A DNA stretch of 64,000 nt from Rhodosorus marinus (lineage: Eukaryota > Rhodophyta > Stylonematophyceae > Stylonematales > Stylonemataceae): positions 1,984,001 through 2,048,000 of the forward strand of contig JAMWBK010000005.1 of NCBI GenBank assembly GCA_029953675.1, written 5' to 3'. The position numbers and the translations under genes are program-made. The notes beneath the pieces were generated by a model that was given only the letters and a program-made list of their open reading frames with translations, searched no databases and was not told where the DNA came from. Position 1 is the first letter of the stretch; each line of letters opens with the position of its first letter. Below, in pieces: positions 23,009 through 35,961 of this stretch.

Positions 23009-26000
23009 ATGAAGTTTAATATAGGAGATACTACGATTTATTTTCCGTATCCGTATGTCTACCCTGAGCAATATGAGTATATGAAGGAACTGAAGCATGC
23101 GTTGGAGTCACACGGCCATGGGATTATTGAGATGCCTACGGGAACGGGCAAGACTGTTACTATATTATCTTTCATTATGTCATATCAGATTGCTCAACCG
23201 GATGTTGGGAAACTAATCTATTGCACTCGAACTGTGGGCGAGATGACAAAGGTCAGAGTCATGGATACTTTTGCCTCTACGGAGTCAGATGTGCAGTTAA
23301 CATTTCAAGAGTTTTATCGACTGTGTGCAGGTCATGGCGGAGTTGGAACGTGTAGTAGCTTATAGAAACAAATGTCTTGAGGAGGAGAACGTAGACATAT
23401 CCAAGGCAAAGCAAGGCGTCATTGCGGTGGGCCTGACGACCCGGCGGAATCTTTGTTTGCACCCAGACGTATCCATGGCAGATTCTCGAGAAGAAGCTGA
23501 TTCGATGTGCAGAAGTCTAACCGCGTCTTGGGTAAAGTATCAGATCGGAAGTCACCGAACAAGCTGATCTAGAGATAAGCAGAGACTGAGAATCGTTCAT
23601 CTTTCTTCACCGTTTTCCACGCGCCTGGTCCACCAGGCGCGTTCAGCTGCCATTGAGCGATCTGATGGATCGGGCGTCTGTGAATACTACGAAGGCTACC
23701 GCAACGAAGGATCTGACGCGGTTCTGCCCCCTGGATTCTACGATATTGACCGGCTAATGGAGTTCGGGAAACAGCGAAAGTGGTGCCCTTACTATACTGC
23801 GCGACATGCTTTGAACTTTGCCAACGTCGTGGTGTACAACTACCAATACCTTCTGGTTCGCGCTCACCCCTCAAATTCTGAGCCTGTTGAGAAAAAAAAT
23901 TCTTTCCCAATTGTGACTCACTTGCACTGTGGGTGCCAAATAGGACCCTAAAATCGCAGGGTTGATTAGTAACCAACTGGCTAGAGAGAGTATTGTTGTA
24001 TTCGATGAAGCACATAACATCGACAACGTATGTATTGATGCTCTGAGCGTGAACTTGCGAAAGGATACTCTCGGCAAGTGCAATGGAAACTTAACCACTC
24101 TATCCAACAAGATCAGCGACTACAAGGTAGAGGCGGACCCGTAAGATCTGTCAAACGTATCACGCGAAGCTAACACAAATCCCCACAACTGCACCCGTTT
24201 GCGTAGGCTCGCGATGCTGCACGCCTGCGGGAAGAGTACGAGCGCCTGGTTCGTGGAATCTCCACCACCCTCATTGAACAGAGAACGGAGCAGACGATGG
24301 GCGAATCTGGAGTTAGTGAACTTCTGGGCGCCCCAGTGCTTCCACAGGACATAGTCGAAGAGACTGTGCCGGGAAATATTCGAAGAGCGGAGCATTTTAT
24401 TTCATTTCTGAGGAGAATCGTTGAGTACCTTCGCGAGAAAATGACCATCCAGCACGTCTTTCAGGAGAACCCAAAATTGTTCCTCAATCAAATGCAAAAT
24501 ACGCTGATGACTGACGCGAAGTCGCTCAGGTGAGCTCTTAGCATCGGCGCGATGCTTAACTAGCGTACGTGTCTGAAAAAATCAACTTGCTTGGTGCTTC
24601 GCAGATTTTGCTCGGAGAGGTTAAAGTCCTTGGTCACAACATTAGAAGTGGAGAATCTTTCCGAAATGACCCCCCTCCAGCTTGTGTCGGACTTTGCGAC
24701 TCTGATTGGAACGTATGGACGGAGCGACAATTTTGCGATCATTTTTGAACCCACAGACCACTCTGGCATACCAGATCCCCTGCTGCAACTGGCCTGTTTG
24801 GATGCGTCACTGGGTATCAAACCAGTCTTTGCCCGTTTCCAAACGGTGATCCTGACTTCCGGTATGTCGGAGAACTTAGAGTCAAGCTGGTTCTTGCATG
24901 ACACTCAGGAATTCGCTGCACTAACTCCACTTCTCGATCCTTTGTGAATGACCAGGGACCATTTCGCCGCTTAACTTGTACTCGAAAATCCTGGGCTTCT
25001 CACCAATTGTCGCACGTTCTCTCAGTATGTCAATGGAGAGGAAGTGTATATGTCCGATGATTGTCTCAAGGGGTCCCGACCAGGTTGGTTTCTCAAAAAC
25101 GCAGAGACGGTTCATGCGAAGGCTATCCCCCTGAATGATGGGGTTGCGGATGTGGATTTGCTGACAATGGTGTTTATCCAAATGCGACTAACTGACAGGT
25201 CTCGATGACGTCCAAGTTCATCTCTCGTGACGACTTGTCTGTTGTCCGAAATTATGGAAATCTTGTGATCGAACTGGCCACACACGTGCCAGACGGAATG
25301 GTCGTTTTCTTCACAAGCTACGTTTACATGGAGCTCATGATATCGTACTGGGATGAAATGAACGTCATCAATAGAATACTTGACAAGAAGCTGGTTTTTA
25401 TTGAGACACCTGTACGTGACAACAGTTTGTATTACCTTATCTAACACTTTCACGGTCAGGCCATGCCCCGCTCAAGATATCTTGAATTCGGTTTGCTTCT
25501 GTTCTGCTAGGACATCACTGAGAGCAGCCTTGCGTTGGACAACTACCGGCGAGCCTGCGACTGTGGACGCGGTGCCGTATTTTTGTGCGTCGCCCGAGGA
25601 AAGGTTAGCGTGCTCCAGGAATCGCAGAAATCTTATATTGTGTTACGTTCCCGGAGTCTCAAGTATTTTTTGCTCGCAATCGCTGACAGGTTGCAGAAGG
25701 AATCGATTTTGATGGCCACTACGGGAGAGCAGTGGTTGTTATTGGTGTACCGTTCCAGTATACGGAAAGCAGGGTTCTCCGGGCGAGGCTGGAGTACATG
25801 AGATTGGCCCTACAAATTAGAGAGTCGGACTATCTCAGTTTTGACGCAATGCGGCAGGCGTCCCAGTGCATTGGAAGGGTTATCCGATCTAAATCTGACT
25901 ATGGTATCATGGTTCTAGCAGACAAAAGATTCGTTCGGTGCGTTAGCGAATTCCTTGGGCTCTTGTGCACAGACTCGTCCTGACTTCGTGTTTGCTTGCT

Positions 26001-26280
26001 CACTTTCGACCACGCCAGAAACGAAAAGCGGGGAAAACTACCCCCGTGGATTTTGGACTGCCTTGAGGATGCTCACGTCGATATGGACACCGACGAGGCT
26101 GTGGGTACTGCTAGAAGGTTTCTTAAGGATCTTGCCCAGCCGATGCAGAAATCCACCGCACTTGGTATTGCTCTTCTCACGGGTCGTGAGGTAGCGGACC
26201 TGGAGAGTGGCAAGGCTCTACCAAAACTCAGTATGAACGAGCTCCGAAAGGGGGTTACCACTGGTGCTTTCGTTGAGTGA
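23009..26280 (+). CDS. XPD: TFIIH helicase XPD/ERCC2/Rad3
   Basis: 5'-3' DNA helicase subunit of TFIIH, acting in nucleotide-excision repair and transcription start. Eleven exons join in frame to 786 residues: 23009-23251, 23331-23531, 23637-23855, 23944-24126, 24207-24529, 24605-24861, 24956-25083, 25199-25411, 25511-25603, 25690-25938, 26029-26280. Motifs: EMPTGTGKT (Walker A), [11 protein letters not shown] (DEAH box), [25 protein letters not shown]-like CVARGKVAEGIDF, and [14 protein letters not shown] (motif VI). The four iron-sulfur cysteines are all present: NLCLHP, SMCRSLT, GVCEYYE and KWCPYY. Length matches human XPD (760) and yeast Rad3 (778). Start chosen at the MKFNIGD ATG, which is the conserved start. 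The introns are 74-115 bases long. Confidence 0.97.
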
Positions 26281-27520
26281 ATGCGATCAGCTAGCATTGA
26301 GAAGGACGAGTCGGTGGTTCGAAACACCGGACATGACGCTACGCTCCTGAAGCTAGATTGTTCCTCTCGAATGCTGGCCAAAACCCGGTTGGAAGAAAAG
26401 TCGAAAACAGTATCTTAATCCCAGGGCTGTTCTATTGATTGGGAAATAACATATCTACACTAACATTCTAGTGGGTTTTTTGTTTATCATAAACCTCGCT
26501 TATAACTCTTTCAATTTTGGACACAGCTGAGCTCTCCACGATTTTTTCGCAGTGCGCTCGAAGCACTGCTCCGTGGAGGTCCCAGACAATCTGTAACCAA
26601 GACTCTAGGATGACGTTATGATGTAAGCGGAGGCCCCTCTTGGTAGTCTTTTTCGCATCTTGTCGTATTGCTTATTCTGTTTTGGCGCACGTGCGCTAGG
26701 ACGGAGCGAGCGAGTTCAGCTTGGGGTTTGAATTCAAGTAGCCAAACAGACGAAATCCCTCTGCGCAAGGAAGGCAGTGCGGAGTGCCGTCAATCCTTGG
26801 GAAGGACCGTTTGGAACACAAGCTACCAGTTGAGTCGCATCACCATGTCGGTACCTAGATAGACGCATTGGAAATTCCGTTCCGAAGATGAAATCCTAGT
26901 AGACAACATTGTTAGAAGCGGCGGTTAAGAACAAACTTCTCGTACAGTACCGTTCGGCAGCTACAGTGGCAATGAAAGCGATTGCTGCTACTGACCATGC
27001 TCAGACCCAAGTTGACGACAACGCCATTAAAACAGGCGATGCTGAAACCAACTAAAACCTGAACATCTTGGTTGATCTACTCTACGAACACACCAAGACC
27101 CTCCGCCCGAGCTGTGCTCATAGAGACTCTGGAGAAATGCCTGTCCTGCTGCAAACGGCAGAGCACTTGAACTAGTATACAGCAACAAACTTGACAAAGG
27201 CGAGAACGCGACTTGTTTTCAGATTTACTCTACAGCCTCTCTCGATTTGCACTGGGTCATCTCGACGAGGAAGCTTCGAGCAGAAAAATACTCATGGTTG
27301 GATTACTGCGTATAGATAGTTCAAGCCTTGGGAAACGAGCCCGTTAAGAACCAGTGGAACAAGTTGCTTTCCTAAGAATCGCACGTTGAAATTTTTTCGG
27401 CACAAGGAGGGTTCGATGTTTATGAAGCTTGAAGGTTTTGTCCGCCCGGTTTTGATTTCATCCTAGACTCTGGTCATTCATCTCCCATTAACTTACTCAG
27501 CAAGTTGCGCTCCTTGAAGC
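26281..27520. other. Gene-free region between XPD and TrpRS
   Basis: The two genes point at each other. Only short frames, none resembling a family. Confidence 0.5.
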
Positions 27521-29202
27521 TTATCTTTCCAGCGCCCTCGGGGTCATGAATTTCTTGAGGGTCTCATCTGTAACCTCTGCGCGCCTAACCTGATGCTGCT
27601 TAACCATATCTTGGAGGACCTTGATGCATTCCAGCTTCATCTCGCCGCTTAATATTTCCCCTTTTCTATACCCGTCTGCCAGCTTTTCGATAAGCTCGTC
27701 ATCATCACAAAAGAATGTCAGGTACCTGTATGCAATATCCACCTCCACTATTCCTCCCTACACGCATTAGTGAATCGCACGGCGGTCACAGTTTAGCAAA
27801 GTTCCTACAACCATAGTTTCAGTGAACTCGTAGAGCAGAGGTACTGCAACACGTCTTACCAATTCGCGGTGCTCCTCCAGGGTCGCTCGACCCCCGGAAA
27901 ACGCATACTTGTTGACCTTCTTCTTTATCTGAGCAGGCGTATCCGTAATAAAAATCGCGCTATTCTCATCCGAAGCGCTCATCTTCGTGTTGTCTCCTTG
28001 AAGTGCGGGGAAGAATTTGCTATGAATCAATGCTGGCTTCTTCAGTTTAAGCCGATGCGCGGCATCCCTTGTCATCCTTGAGGGTTCAGATTGGACGGGG
28101 AAGGCTTAGGTATGAGGACAAGCAAGCATCGACTAAAACAATGTTTAAGGAGGCCTTACCGGAAGTAAGGGTCTTGGTCGATCGCGCATGGTATAAGACA
28201 CGGTAAATCGCTCTTCTCTCCGAAGATGTCCGGGAAGGAGGATGAAAACGATGGGGCAGCTTGCACGGCTGGAAATCCATGCTTGCCTATGTTGTCGCTG
28301 TCCGTGAAGCCGAAGATGCCCTTCACCTGGTTATAAGTCACAGCCTATTGTAGTAGGGAACCCAGACAGGTGAGCACATCGTTTGATGCTTGCCTGACCG
28401 AGCAAGTTCAGATCTCGCAACTTTCTTCACCTTCTGGATCTTTACAATATTCTTCCACATTGTACCCACGTAGTCCAAGTCGGAGAAGATGAAGGTCTTC
28501 TCTGGATCAAATCCACAGGCGATTATGTCCTTCGCGTTGTCCTTTCCCATCTGGTAAAAGTCTTCGAGCTTCTTCTTGGGGTCTTGAGTAAACAGGAACT
28601 TTTCATCATCCGTAAGCTGGATCACAAGTGGTACATTAAAAGCTTCCTAGAGTTTCAGGACGAAGCAGCTGTGAGTTTTCAGGTCCCTTGCACGATCTAG
28701 CAAGCGCTGGCAAGATATTGCACAGGGTCGATCAAGCAGGACGTACCTGCAGATACTTCGTAAACATGAAAGGAATCAGGTGTCCCAAGTGAAGCGCTCG
28801 TGAGCTCGGACCTCTACCAGTATATAGAAAGAACTTTTTACCCTTCTCGTACAAATCCAAGATAAACCCCAGATCTCTGTGCGAAAAGAAAACCCCGCGC
28901 CTCAGCAACGGATGGGCCGGCTTCCCCGTGACCCTCTCGATCCTCTCCACGAGGTCCTGATCTATTCTCTTAGATCCAAAGTCCTTGACTAACTTATCGT
29001 AGTCGACAACGCCTGATACTGTCCACGGCGTCACCACCACCTCCTCACCACCCCCTCCCCCGTTCTCCACATCAGTCCTCACTCCTCCCTCCACGCTCAT
29101 CGCAGATGTTTCAGACTTCGTGCCCTCATTCCCGCTATTACCCTCCTTCTCCATAATCTCTCTAGGTTCCTTTCTACTCCGTCCACCTTCACAAACATTC
29201 AA
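27521..29202 (-). CDS. WARS1: Cytosolic tryptophanyl-tRNA synthetase
   Basis: Class Ic enzyme that charges tRNA-Trp. Five exons (29202-28747, 28646-28431, 28344-28160, 28076-27860, 27757-27521) join in frame to 436 residues. After a Gly/Glu-rich, low-complexity leader of about 55 residues come the eukaryotic-type motifs: [17 protein letters not shown] (HIGH-like), [14 protein letters not shown] (KMSKS-like), [27 protein letters not shown] and KFMTPRALE at the C-terminus. These match the cytosolic eukaryote/archaeal form, not the bacterial organellar one. The WHEP domain of animal enzymes is absent. An ATG at 29154 (MEKEGNSG) is an alternative start. Upstream lies a 27-bp tandem repeat. Confidence 0.95.
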
Positions 29203-29313
29203 CTACTCCCTATCTTAAACCCTACCCCACAACTCCATCTCCCCGCCGTTCCCAACAGTTACAACATCTCCATTGGTCAAAACATCCGACTTAGCAGATT
29301 CCATCTCTGACGG

Positions 29314-29408
29314 TTCAGGGTTAGTAACACACTTGCCTACTTCAGGGTTAGTAACACACTTGCCTACTTCAGGGTTAGTAACACACTTGCGCACTTCAGG
29401 GTTAGTTC
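29314..29408. repeat. 27-bp tandem repeat, 3.5 copies
   Basis: Near-identical 27-base units start at 29314, 29341, 29368 and 29395 (the last partial), each beginning TTCAGGGTTAGT. A lone inverted core, ACCCTGAAG, follows at 29419-29427. It lies 110 bases upstream of the TrpRS start codon, within its likely promoter. An open frame runs through it on minus (repeat unit NPEVGKCVT), but nothing suggests it is translated. Confidence 0.85.
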
Positions 29409-29427
29409 TATCATTGCGACCCTGAAG

Positions 29428-30245
29428 CACGTGTGAAGGATTCATACTTTAGTGGTCATTTGTTTGTCCTGAGGAAGGGCTGAATCTGTTCTCTCGGCAT
29501 ACGCCAAGATTAGTTGAACGTAGTTGCCCTGCCGAAAAACAAAAGGGGTCTTGCGCTGTTGTCGGAAGGGGTGTTTCAGGATCTAGATTCTCGGAGTCTG
29601 GAATTAAGGGACTTTTCTGCGGGTGGCGCTGCACCGGTGGAAGACCCGACGCGGAGCTTCTTTTGGGAGGGAGCGCTTTCGTTTCCGTTGAGGAGAAGGT
29701 AGTAGAAGACAAGAACATAAGACCTGTATGCTCCAAAAGACGATATGTGCGCAACTAGCTTGTTGCTCATCTTGGAACATAGTGGCTTTCGAGCTTCATA
29801 TACCTACCTGAGTGGGTCCGCGAGTCCTGATTTCTAACGACTCATGGGACTAGGGTTTGCATGTATGCCACCCGTCGGGTTGAAAGTATGTACAAGTTCG
29901 GACAATGATGTCTCCTTTAGTGATGATTATGAATATAAGGACAACAAATCAGTCGGGCGCACGAGCAATCACATGCGCAGCAGCACCTGCGTGCGCTTCA
30001 GCCCCTCCGCAAAACAAAAATAACCAAACATGTAAGCCTTGTCCTAGTCCGTTCCCTCGGAATATCAGCAGCCAAAAACGGATGCCGGTGCCAATCTGCT
30101 TGGAATGACTTGCATGACTGTATTACAATCTCTTCCTACTCGGGTCTTCTCAACTTGTCCGGACAGCTTACAGCATCACCAGCGCGGCGGGTAAAAAACA
30201 AAAAAACGTAAAACACACACTGCCGTGGTCCATTCTCATCCTCCC
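29428..30245. other. Spacer between TrpRS promoter and MGS
   Basis: Plus strand G-rich at 29540-29700. No convincing gene. A short plus frame at about 29514-29702 is not recognised. Confidence 0.4.
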
Positions 30246-31707
30246 TCAAACGGAGGGAATGGACGAGTGGAATGGTGGTGTCTCACCCAGTCCCAGCCCT
30301 GCTCCAATCTGCTCTTCGCTAGTGGCAGAGAGGTAGCTTGTCGTAGGGGACGGAGGCTCACCAATTAGCGGAGAGCTCTTCACCAACTCTTTTCTCTTCT
30401 GAATGACCTTCTTGCCAGAGGAGAGCTGTACGTTTCTAACCATCGCGTTCAACTCAGAGAGGGCTGCGTCGTAGCCTCGCAGGACGTGGCGCATAGTGTA
30501 ATGAATCACCCGCGACACCCAAAGCTTGAACAAAAGCTCGCACCAGTCCTCGTTGTCCTTGTCGAAGTTGTCGAGAAGGACGCGGTACGCATTCACCCAT
30601 GCCGCCTCGTCCATGAAGCCCCACTTCGGGAAATTTCTGGCACTCATCAGTCCCGAAGCGATGCGGTCCGGGAAAAGCTTAAGAAGCGTTTCCTGCTCGG
30701 TGGTCCAGTTTTCTCTGAGCAGCTCAAGCGACTTTTCGATATCATAGCCAATCTTTTCCCGCACCTCCACAGGTACCGCTTCTCCGGCTTGTACGTGATG
30801 AACTGAATTAGTATCGATGATTTCTTTCTTGATAGTCTGAACTGCATCGAAACATTCGATCAGCATTGTCTTCAGATCACGAAGCCCTCCGTACAGAGCG
30901 TGCAGCTTGCCCTGTGCGTCCGACCGAGTTTTCATTTCAGCTTCCGTTCCTTTCACTCCCACTACCTATAGTTGTGCTAGCTTACCTGTGGCACGTAGAT
31001 CTCATTGATGGAAAGTCCTGATTTTACAGCGGCGAAAGTGTACATTGTGTCGATTCCCCAGTCTGATCGTTCCATAACCTCCGGGCTGTCGAGAAACACT
31101 TTGACCGCTCGGCGACTCATAAGCAGCTCCCCGCCGAGGGGCTGTTGTATGTGGGCGATGTTCTTGTGAGGCCAGAGTAGACTGAATCCCACCCTGGTGA
31201 CCTGCCAGGTGATCTGGGCATCGGTAGAGGAGCGGGGAAAGTAGTGCCTGACCAGATCGTACTCGAGATCTGCAGAATCCTCTGCCTTCGATATCCACAG
31301 CGGAGAGAAAGACTCGATATCTGCATCATAGAAGTGCAAACGCTGAAGTTTCGGCCGGTAGTCATGGAAGATCTTCAACGCAGAATTCATTCCATCGCCC
31401 TTCCCAGGTCTAGATATGTGTGCGAATGGGGTGAGGTGGGACGTTAGATACTGCAGTGAGTCTTCCCTGCTCGACTTGCTACTCACCTCAAGCTTCCTAC
31501 TCGCTCTTGCACCTTGAGGATGATTTTCTTTCCATTCGCCTGCTCAATAGCCGGAATCTCCTTCGCTATGCCCTCGTAAGTTTCATTCTTTCCCGCCGCC
31601 ACGAGAAGAACGACGGAAACCCGACTATGCTTCGCCGCGATTCTCACGTTCTTGAGCACAACATCAATCCGCTCTTTCTTGAATGGAAAACATACCAGAG
31701 AAGCCAT
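30246..31707 (-). CDS. MGS: Mannosylglycerate synthase (GT78)
   Basis: Makes alpha-mannosylglycerate from GDP-mannose and D-glycerate in one step; in red algae this solute is digeneaside. Three exons (31707-31487, 31409-30986, 30911-30246) join in frame to 436 residues. From residue 1 the protein follows the Rhodothermus enzyme: MASLVCFPFKKE, then RPGKGDGMN (nucleotide site), HFYDADIESF (DxD metal motif), LVRHYFPRSSTDA, QPLGGELLMSR (catalytic base region), SDWGIDTMYTF and GKLHALYGGL (metal-binding His), then FMDEAAW and LFKLWVSRVIHYTM. All listed catalytic motifs look intact. The C-terminal tail of about 60 residues is Ser/Pro-rich and longer than in bacteria. There is no targeting peptide, so it is probably cytosolic. 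Introns of 74 and 77 bases show it is a nuclear gene, not contamination. Confidence 0.95.
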
Positions 31708-31872
31708 ACTTGCGTATTGTCGAGCTTCGCTTTCGCACCACTTTCTTCTTCAAAGTATATTCCACAACGCAACGCTCTTCCCGCTCCCAGCTCCTCACAC
31801 CTCTCCTCAGCCTCTACAAGCACCTTCTACTAACGAAACCCTTTCACCCACCTATTCTACCGCGTTCACGCT

Positions 31873-31880
31873 CTTATATA
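31873..31880 (-). promoter_or_regulatory. Candidate TATA box for MGS
   Basis: TATATAAG on the minus strand, about 165 bases upstream of the MGS start codon. Distance leaves room for a 5' UTR; no other support. Confidence 0.3.
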
Positions 31881-34800
31881 TGCCCACCCTCAATTCATGA
31901 CACACCCGATGCATCAGCTTTCCCACCAAGTCCTTCCCCCCCTGCTTAATGGACTGCAAAGGAGAACGAATCCGTCATTTTATTTCTCAAAAAGTTGTAT
32001 CAGATAAAGTTGAATGCACTTGTTCTGGTGAAATGGTCTGCCCACTTGGAAATCCAAAACTTTGACATCCACGCAATGTCAAAGTGAACTGACCCAGTCT
32101 CAAACAACTCCATTAGAGATGGGTTTCAAATTTCTTGAACAATAACGGGGCATCAAGCTACAATGCTAGGGCTAAGAGGATCTCTTTTCCCCCCAAACGC
32201 CTCTACCAATCAAACACACACCCCATCCCCCCCCCCTAAACCTTTGCTCACCAAAAATCAAACTCGGAAAACCTTGCCAGCAGCAAGCGAAAGGGTGGAT
32301 GCATTGATGATGCCGATTTTTTTCTTTTCAGGTTTCCAGGTTTGTGTGTGTGTGTGTGTGTGTTTCTTTTGTGAACCCTTCTGCTGTATTTTAATAGAAA
32401 TTTGTACGCCACCACCGTTCAGCATTGTCATTTGGCGAAATGTTATCTGATCGGTTGTGGTTAACAAGAAATCCATCAGAGGTACCTCACTACCCCCTAA
32501 CAAAAAAAAATTATCAGATGTAGATGTCTAGAACATCCCCCTCTACTACAGCATGTACCCGAATAATATTTATTTAGTTTAAATATATTGGGGATATTTG
32601 AAGAAGTTGTTCTCTTGATCTGACAAGATATTTTGTTAGGGGGGGATACGCGTTTTTGAACGTGGAAGAGTAATCCAACTGTGTTCTAAAAATCTGTACC
32701 GTACCAAAAAAATGCTCTAAAGCACGCTTAAGCTCATGTTTTTCGAATATATTTAAAGAATATGAACTTGAATTTCAGTTGACGGTTATTCGTAACTTAA
32801 TTGGTTTACAATGCACCTGAATACTTTTCCTTAATATTATTTTTAATATAAAATTTGAGGGCAGCACCACACTATTCAATCAGCGCCGCAGACCTAGCAA
32901 GTTTATTTAATTTCATAATTTTCGGGAATGGTCTGAAAATCCAGTTTTTTCAGAAACTAGCGAATGGAGGCAGACTTTGAAGGATTTTGATGGCAGCCCG
33001 AGATTTTTGAGCGAAGCTTCCAGATTCTTCCGCTAATAATTGGTCACAATCCACTACAAATAGAATATGGCATCTGAAATACCAAAAAAACTACTCCAAT
33101 CTTCTAAATACGTTGTAATATTTCTAATTTGCTGTTATTTGGATTAGCAAGCGCGACCACAAAGCCTAGTTCGCTGTTTCGCCTGGATTTGCAGAGGGGC
33201 TCTCGTGAGCGCTAATAAGCTCCGGTAACAGAGCCAATTTCCTTTCAATATTCTACTCTCGATTTTTCTTTGCACTCCAACACGATCAGTTTGTAGGTGT
33301 CTACCCCACAGATGAAACGTCACATCATCCTTTCGCTCAGGATTCGAGCACTGAAATTAGTACCGGCTTGACCACTTTGGTCCCCTAGAGTGAAGCGGGA
33401 AACATGAAAGCTAACTTGGAAAAGGGGTTATGGCGTTGTAAAGCGATGGAGTCGAATGAGGTTCTTTCGTTTTTTCCAAAAAGCGTATTAGGTTTCAGGA
33501 AAAGCTATCCAGCTCCCCAGCGCCGACTTGCGCCTTCCGCCGGATTGTAAATGCTTGATAGGGCAGATGGAGCTTTATTCGGCGCTCGACCCGTAGAAGC
33601 CGCCGAGGTGAGAGTGGAGTTGCATTTTACCACTCAATCCTATACATTTGATCCCGGAGCTCATGTGGGATAGTAATGAGCTCAAAAGGAAGCTTCTTCT
33701 ATTCTTGGTACTGTGCTGAGACTATGTAGTATGAAGTGACATGTGTGAGAGGACACTTTTTTTGACCGCTTTTGGTCTGCACATATGCCTGTGATTGTGT
33801 ACCCGAGCACCAGTTTATCTTTGGTGGCCTTGAAACCCATTATGCTCTGCGCTAACGGTAGTCTTATAAAGATGGCCCGCATCGGAAGATGCAATCTCAG
33901 TGAGTTTGCTTTGAATGTAGATTGCTTGCGATCGATGTCATTTGATATGGAACGGGATTCGGACCCTTGCCGAATCCCGAATAGATTTCTGGGACCCGGT
34001 TATGGTGGTGAAGAACTTCACTCATACACTTCACATATATATCGTACCTCCTTGGTTGTGAGATGTGAGAGCCTGCCTCAACACAAGGCGCTACTCTATT
34101 TACAGTTCACTCGTTCTTGTCCAGCGATGAGTTTCCGGCCTATGCTCTTTACTGTGCTCTCCTCCGCAGAGATGATTCGGGGCTCTAATAACGCGTCGGC
34201 CTTGAACTAATGGTGGACGAACTCATTCCTGTGTCTTCCGTGAACACGCGAGATAAAGGTGGGAAACAGAATTGTCAACGGTTGCAACTTTCACGTGTGG
34301 AAGCCTGGTTTTCCCGTGGAGGATTTAAAAACGCGGTTTGCTGATGCTATCTTTTAAAGCTCGCGGATCGTCCCATTTCATGAACGGGGTTACTACGGAC
34401 TCTGTCCTAGTCTCTTAGTCTCAACGTGTAAACCCACGCGGTGGTAAATGCTTTCAATGAGCGAATCGACCTCCTTCAAACAGCAAGTCAGATTCTTCGC
34501 CTGGTGACTAGTGAGCCTCTTAGTTTCCTAAGCGGCGCAGCATATGCTCGTCTAAGGAGACGCGGAAGCATTTTCTGGTTACTGCACGATGGCACCTGTA
34601 GGTGTATAGGACAACCGGAATTGCCAGGACTGCTCCATTGGTTTTCATGACGTTCGCCGTTGGTGGCTTTTTTGTCAGAGGCGCGACCCAGCGTTTGTTG
34701 TTCAAATTCCCGCGAACTATTTGGCTGACGAAAATAGAAAGGTACAGTGTTGTTAAGAATCCCTCACTTCATCGTCAGCAACGCAGTAACCTTAACGAAC

Positions 34801-35961
34801 GCAAATGGGCATCAGCCATCAGCGTCAGCAGGGCAGTAAAAGGAAAAGATATGTATCGTTCTTGTCTTCAGAGTAGACAGGCTGGGTCCTAAGGCCTTCC
34901 TAGTTGCTCGGTTGCAATCATATGAACCTGTCCAGCGTGCTCCCGCCGTACCGTACTAGAGTTGTTATGAATGTCGACAAGTCAAAATTCCTCTATTTCC
35001 ACAGCGGAAAGAGGAGCGAGGTAAGCCTAGAACGTTTGCTAGCGAAGCTGGACTTGAGGATTGACAGCTGTCACCAGCGTGAATCCTCATACAGAACGGT
35101 GTCAAGACAAACGCCAGGAACAACCGGTCCACGCCCACAAGATCTAGTCTTGGTGTTGCAAATCACTGCTGCTGCTGCGTTTCAAGATTTGATCCGCGGT
35201 TCGCTAAATCGCATTGTACAGCAGTCTCACGTGCACTACCTCATCGTTCCACAGAAACCAATATCCACGTCAAACTCATTACGGAACATGACCCCTCTAT
35301 CGTAGTGGAAAAAAGTGCAGATATCTTACATAAAACTCTTACCCCTACGAGTCAAGATAACAATTGTGTTTTGGAATTTTTGCATCGATCTTTACAAGAA
35401 AGTCGCCGGTACAGGGGTGGGTAGAAATGACCGAAATCGTCATGGTTAGGTAGATGACCGGGGGGGGGGGGTAAGAGAAGATGGTTTTGAACCGAATGAA
35501 TATGTCGGGTCTGGTTAAGTCGGCGGAAACCATCCGACGAAGGGTTTGAGATGGATCGCAAACTGCACAGGGACAAAAGCTGAGAACCGGAGTTGGTTGG
35601 AATCGGTTATCACCGTAGATTATGACATCGATGCAGCCAGAAATTTGTTCATCCGGTCGTCGTTTCCGTGGAAACGTCCAATTCCGCACATGGTACAGAC
35701 CGCCTCGTATGTGATCGCAATACGACCGAGTGGAATCTCATCGCGCGGAATGCGGGCGTGTAGGAATGGAGAGGGTTTGAGAATGGGATGCCCATGGGAT
35801 TGTAGATGGATTGATCCTTTTCGGATAAATCCACTTACAATCGATTTCGGGATAGACGGAAGCGGGCAGTTTTGAAGAAAATAAAAATGTTTTGCGGGAG
35901 CTTTTTGTTTCTGAGGAATCTTGAAGATGTTTCGTGAAGGTGTCTGGATTGAGTTGTAGTG
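31881..35961. other. 4-kb gene-poor region
   Basis: Contains a poly-C run near 32227-32236, a TG microsatellite (listed separately), AT-rich sequence at 32500-33120, and average-GC sequence at 33120-35340 with no recognisable protein on either strand. Longest frame is 141 codons (33785-34210, plus). 35460-35472 is a run of 13 G. The final 400 bases before the translocator are G-rich on plus. Confidence 0.4.
32343..32363. repeat. TG dinucleotide microsatellite
   Basis: About ten and a half uninterrupted TG units. Confidence 0.95.

Noticed and set aside
26305-26335. tRNA T-arm-like GGTTCGAAAC
   Set aside because: No matching acceptor or anticodon arms around it; it is just after the XPD stop codon.
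29314-29408. Internal telomere-like repeat
   Set aside because: The GGGTTAG word resembles telomeric repeats, but it occurs once per 27-base unit with unrelated sequence between.
29215-29445. Minus frame with a nine-residue protein repeat
   Set aside because: The repeat comes from the 27-bp DNA repeat, which is a multiple of three, so an open frame is expected by chance.
33785-34210. 141-codon plus frame
   Set aside because: No hydrophobic pattern, motif or splice context; codon usage unlike the confirmed genes.
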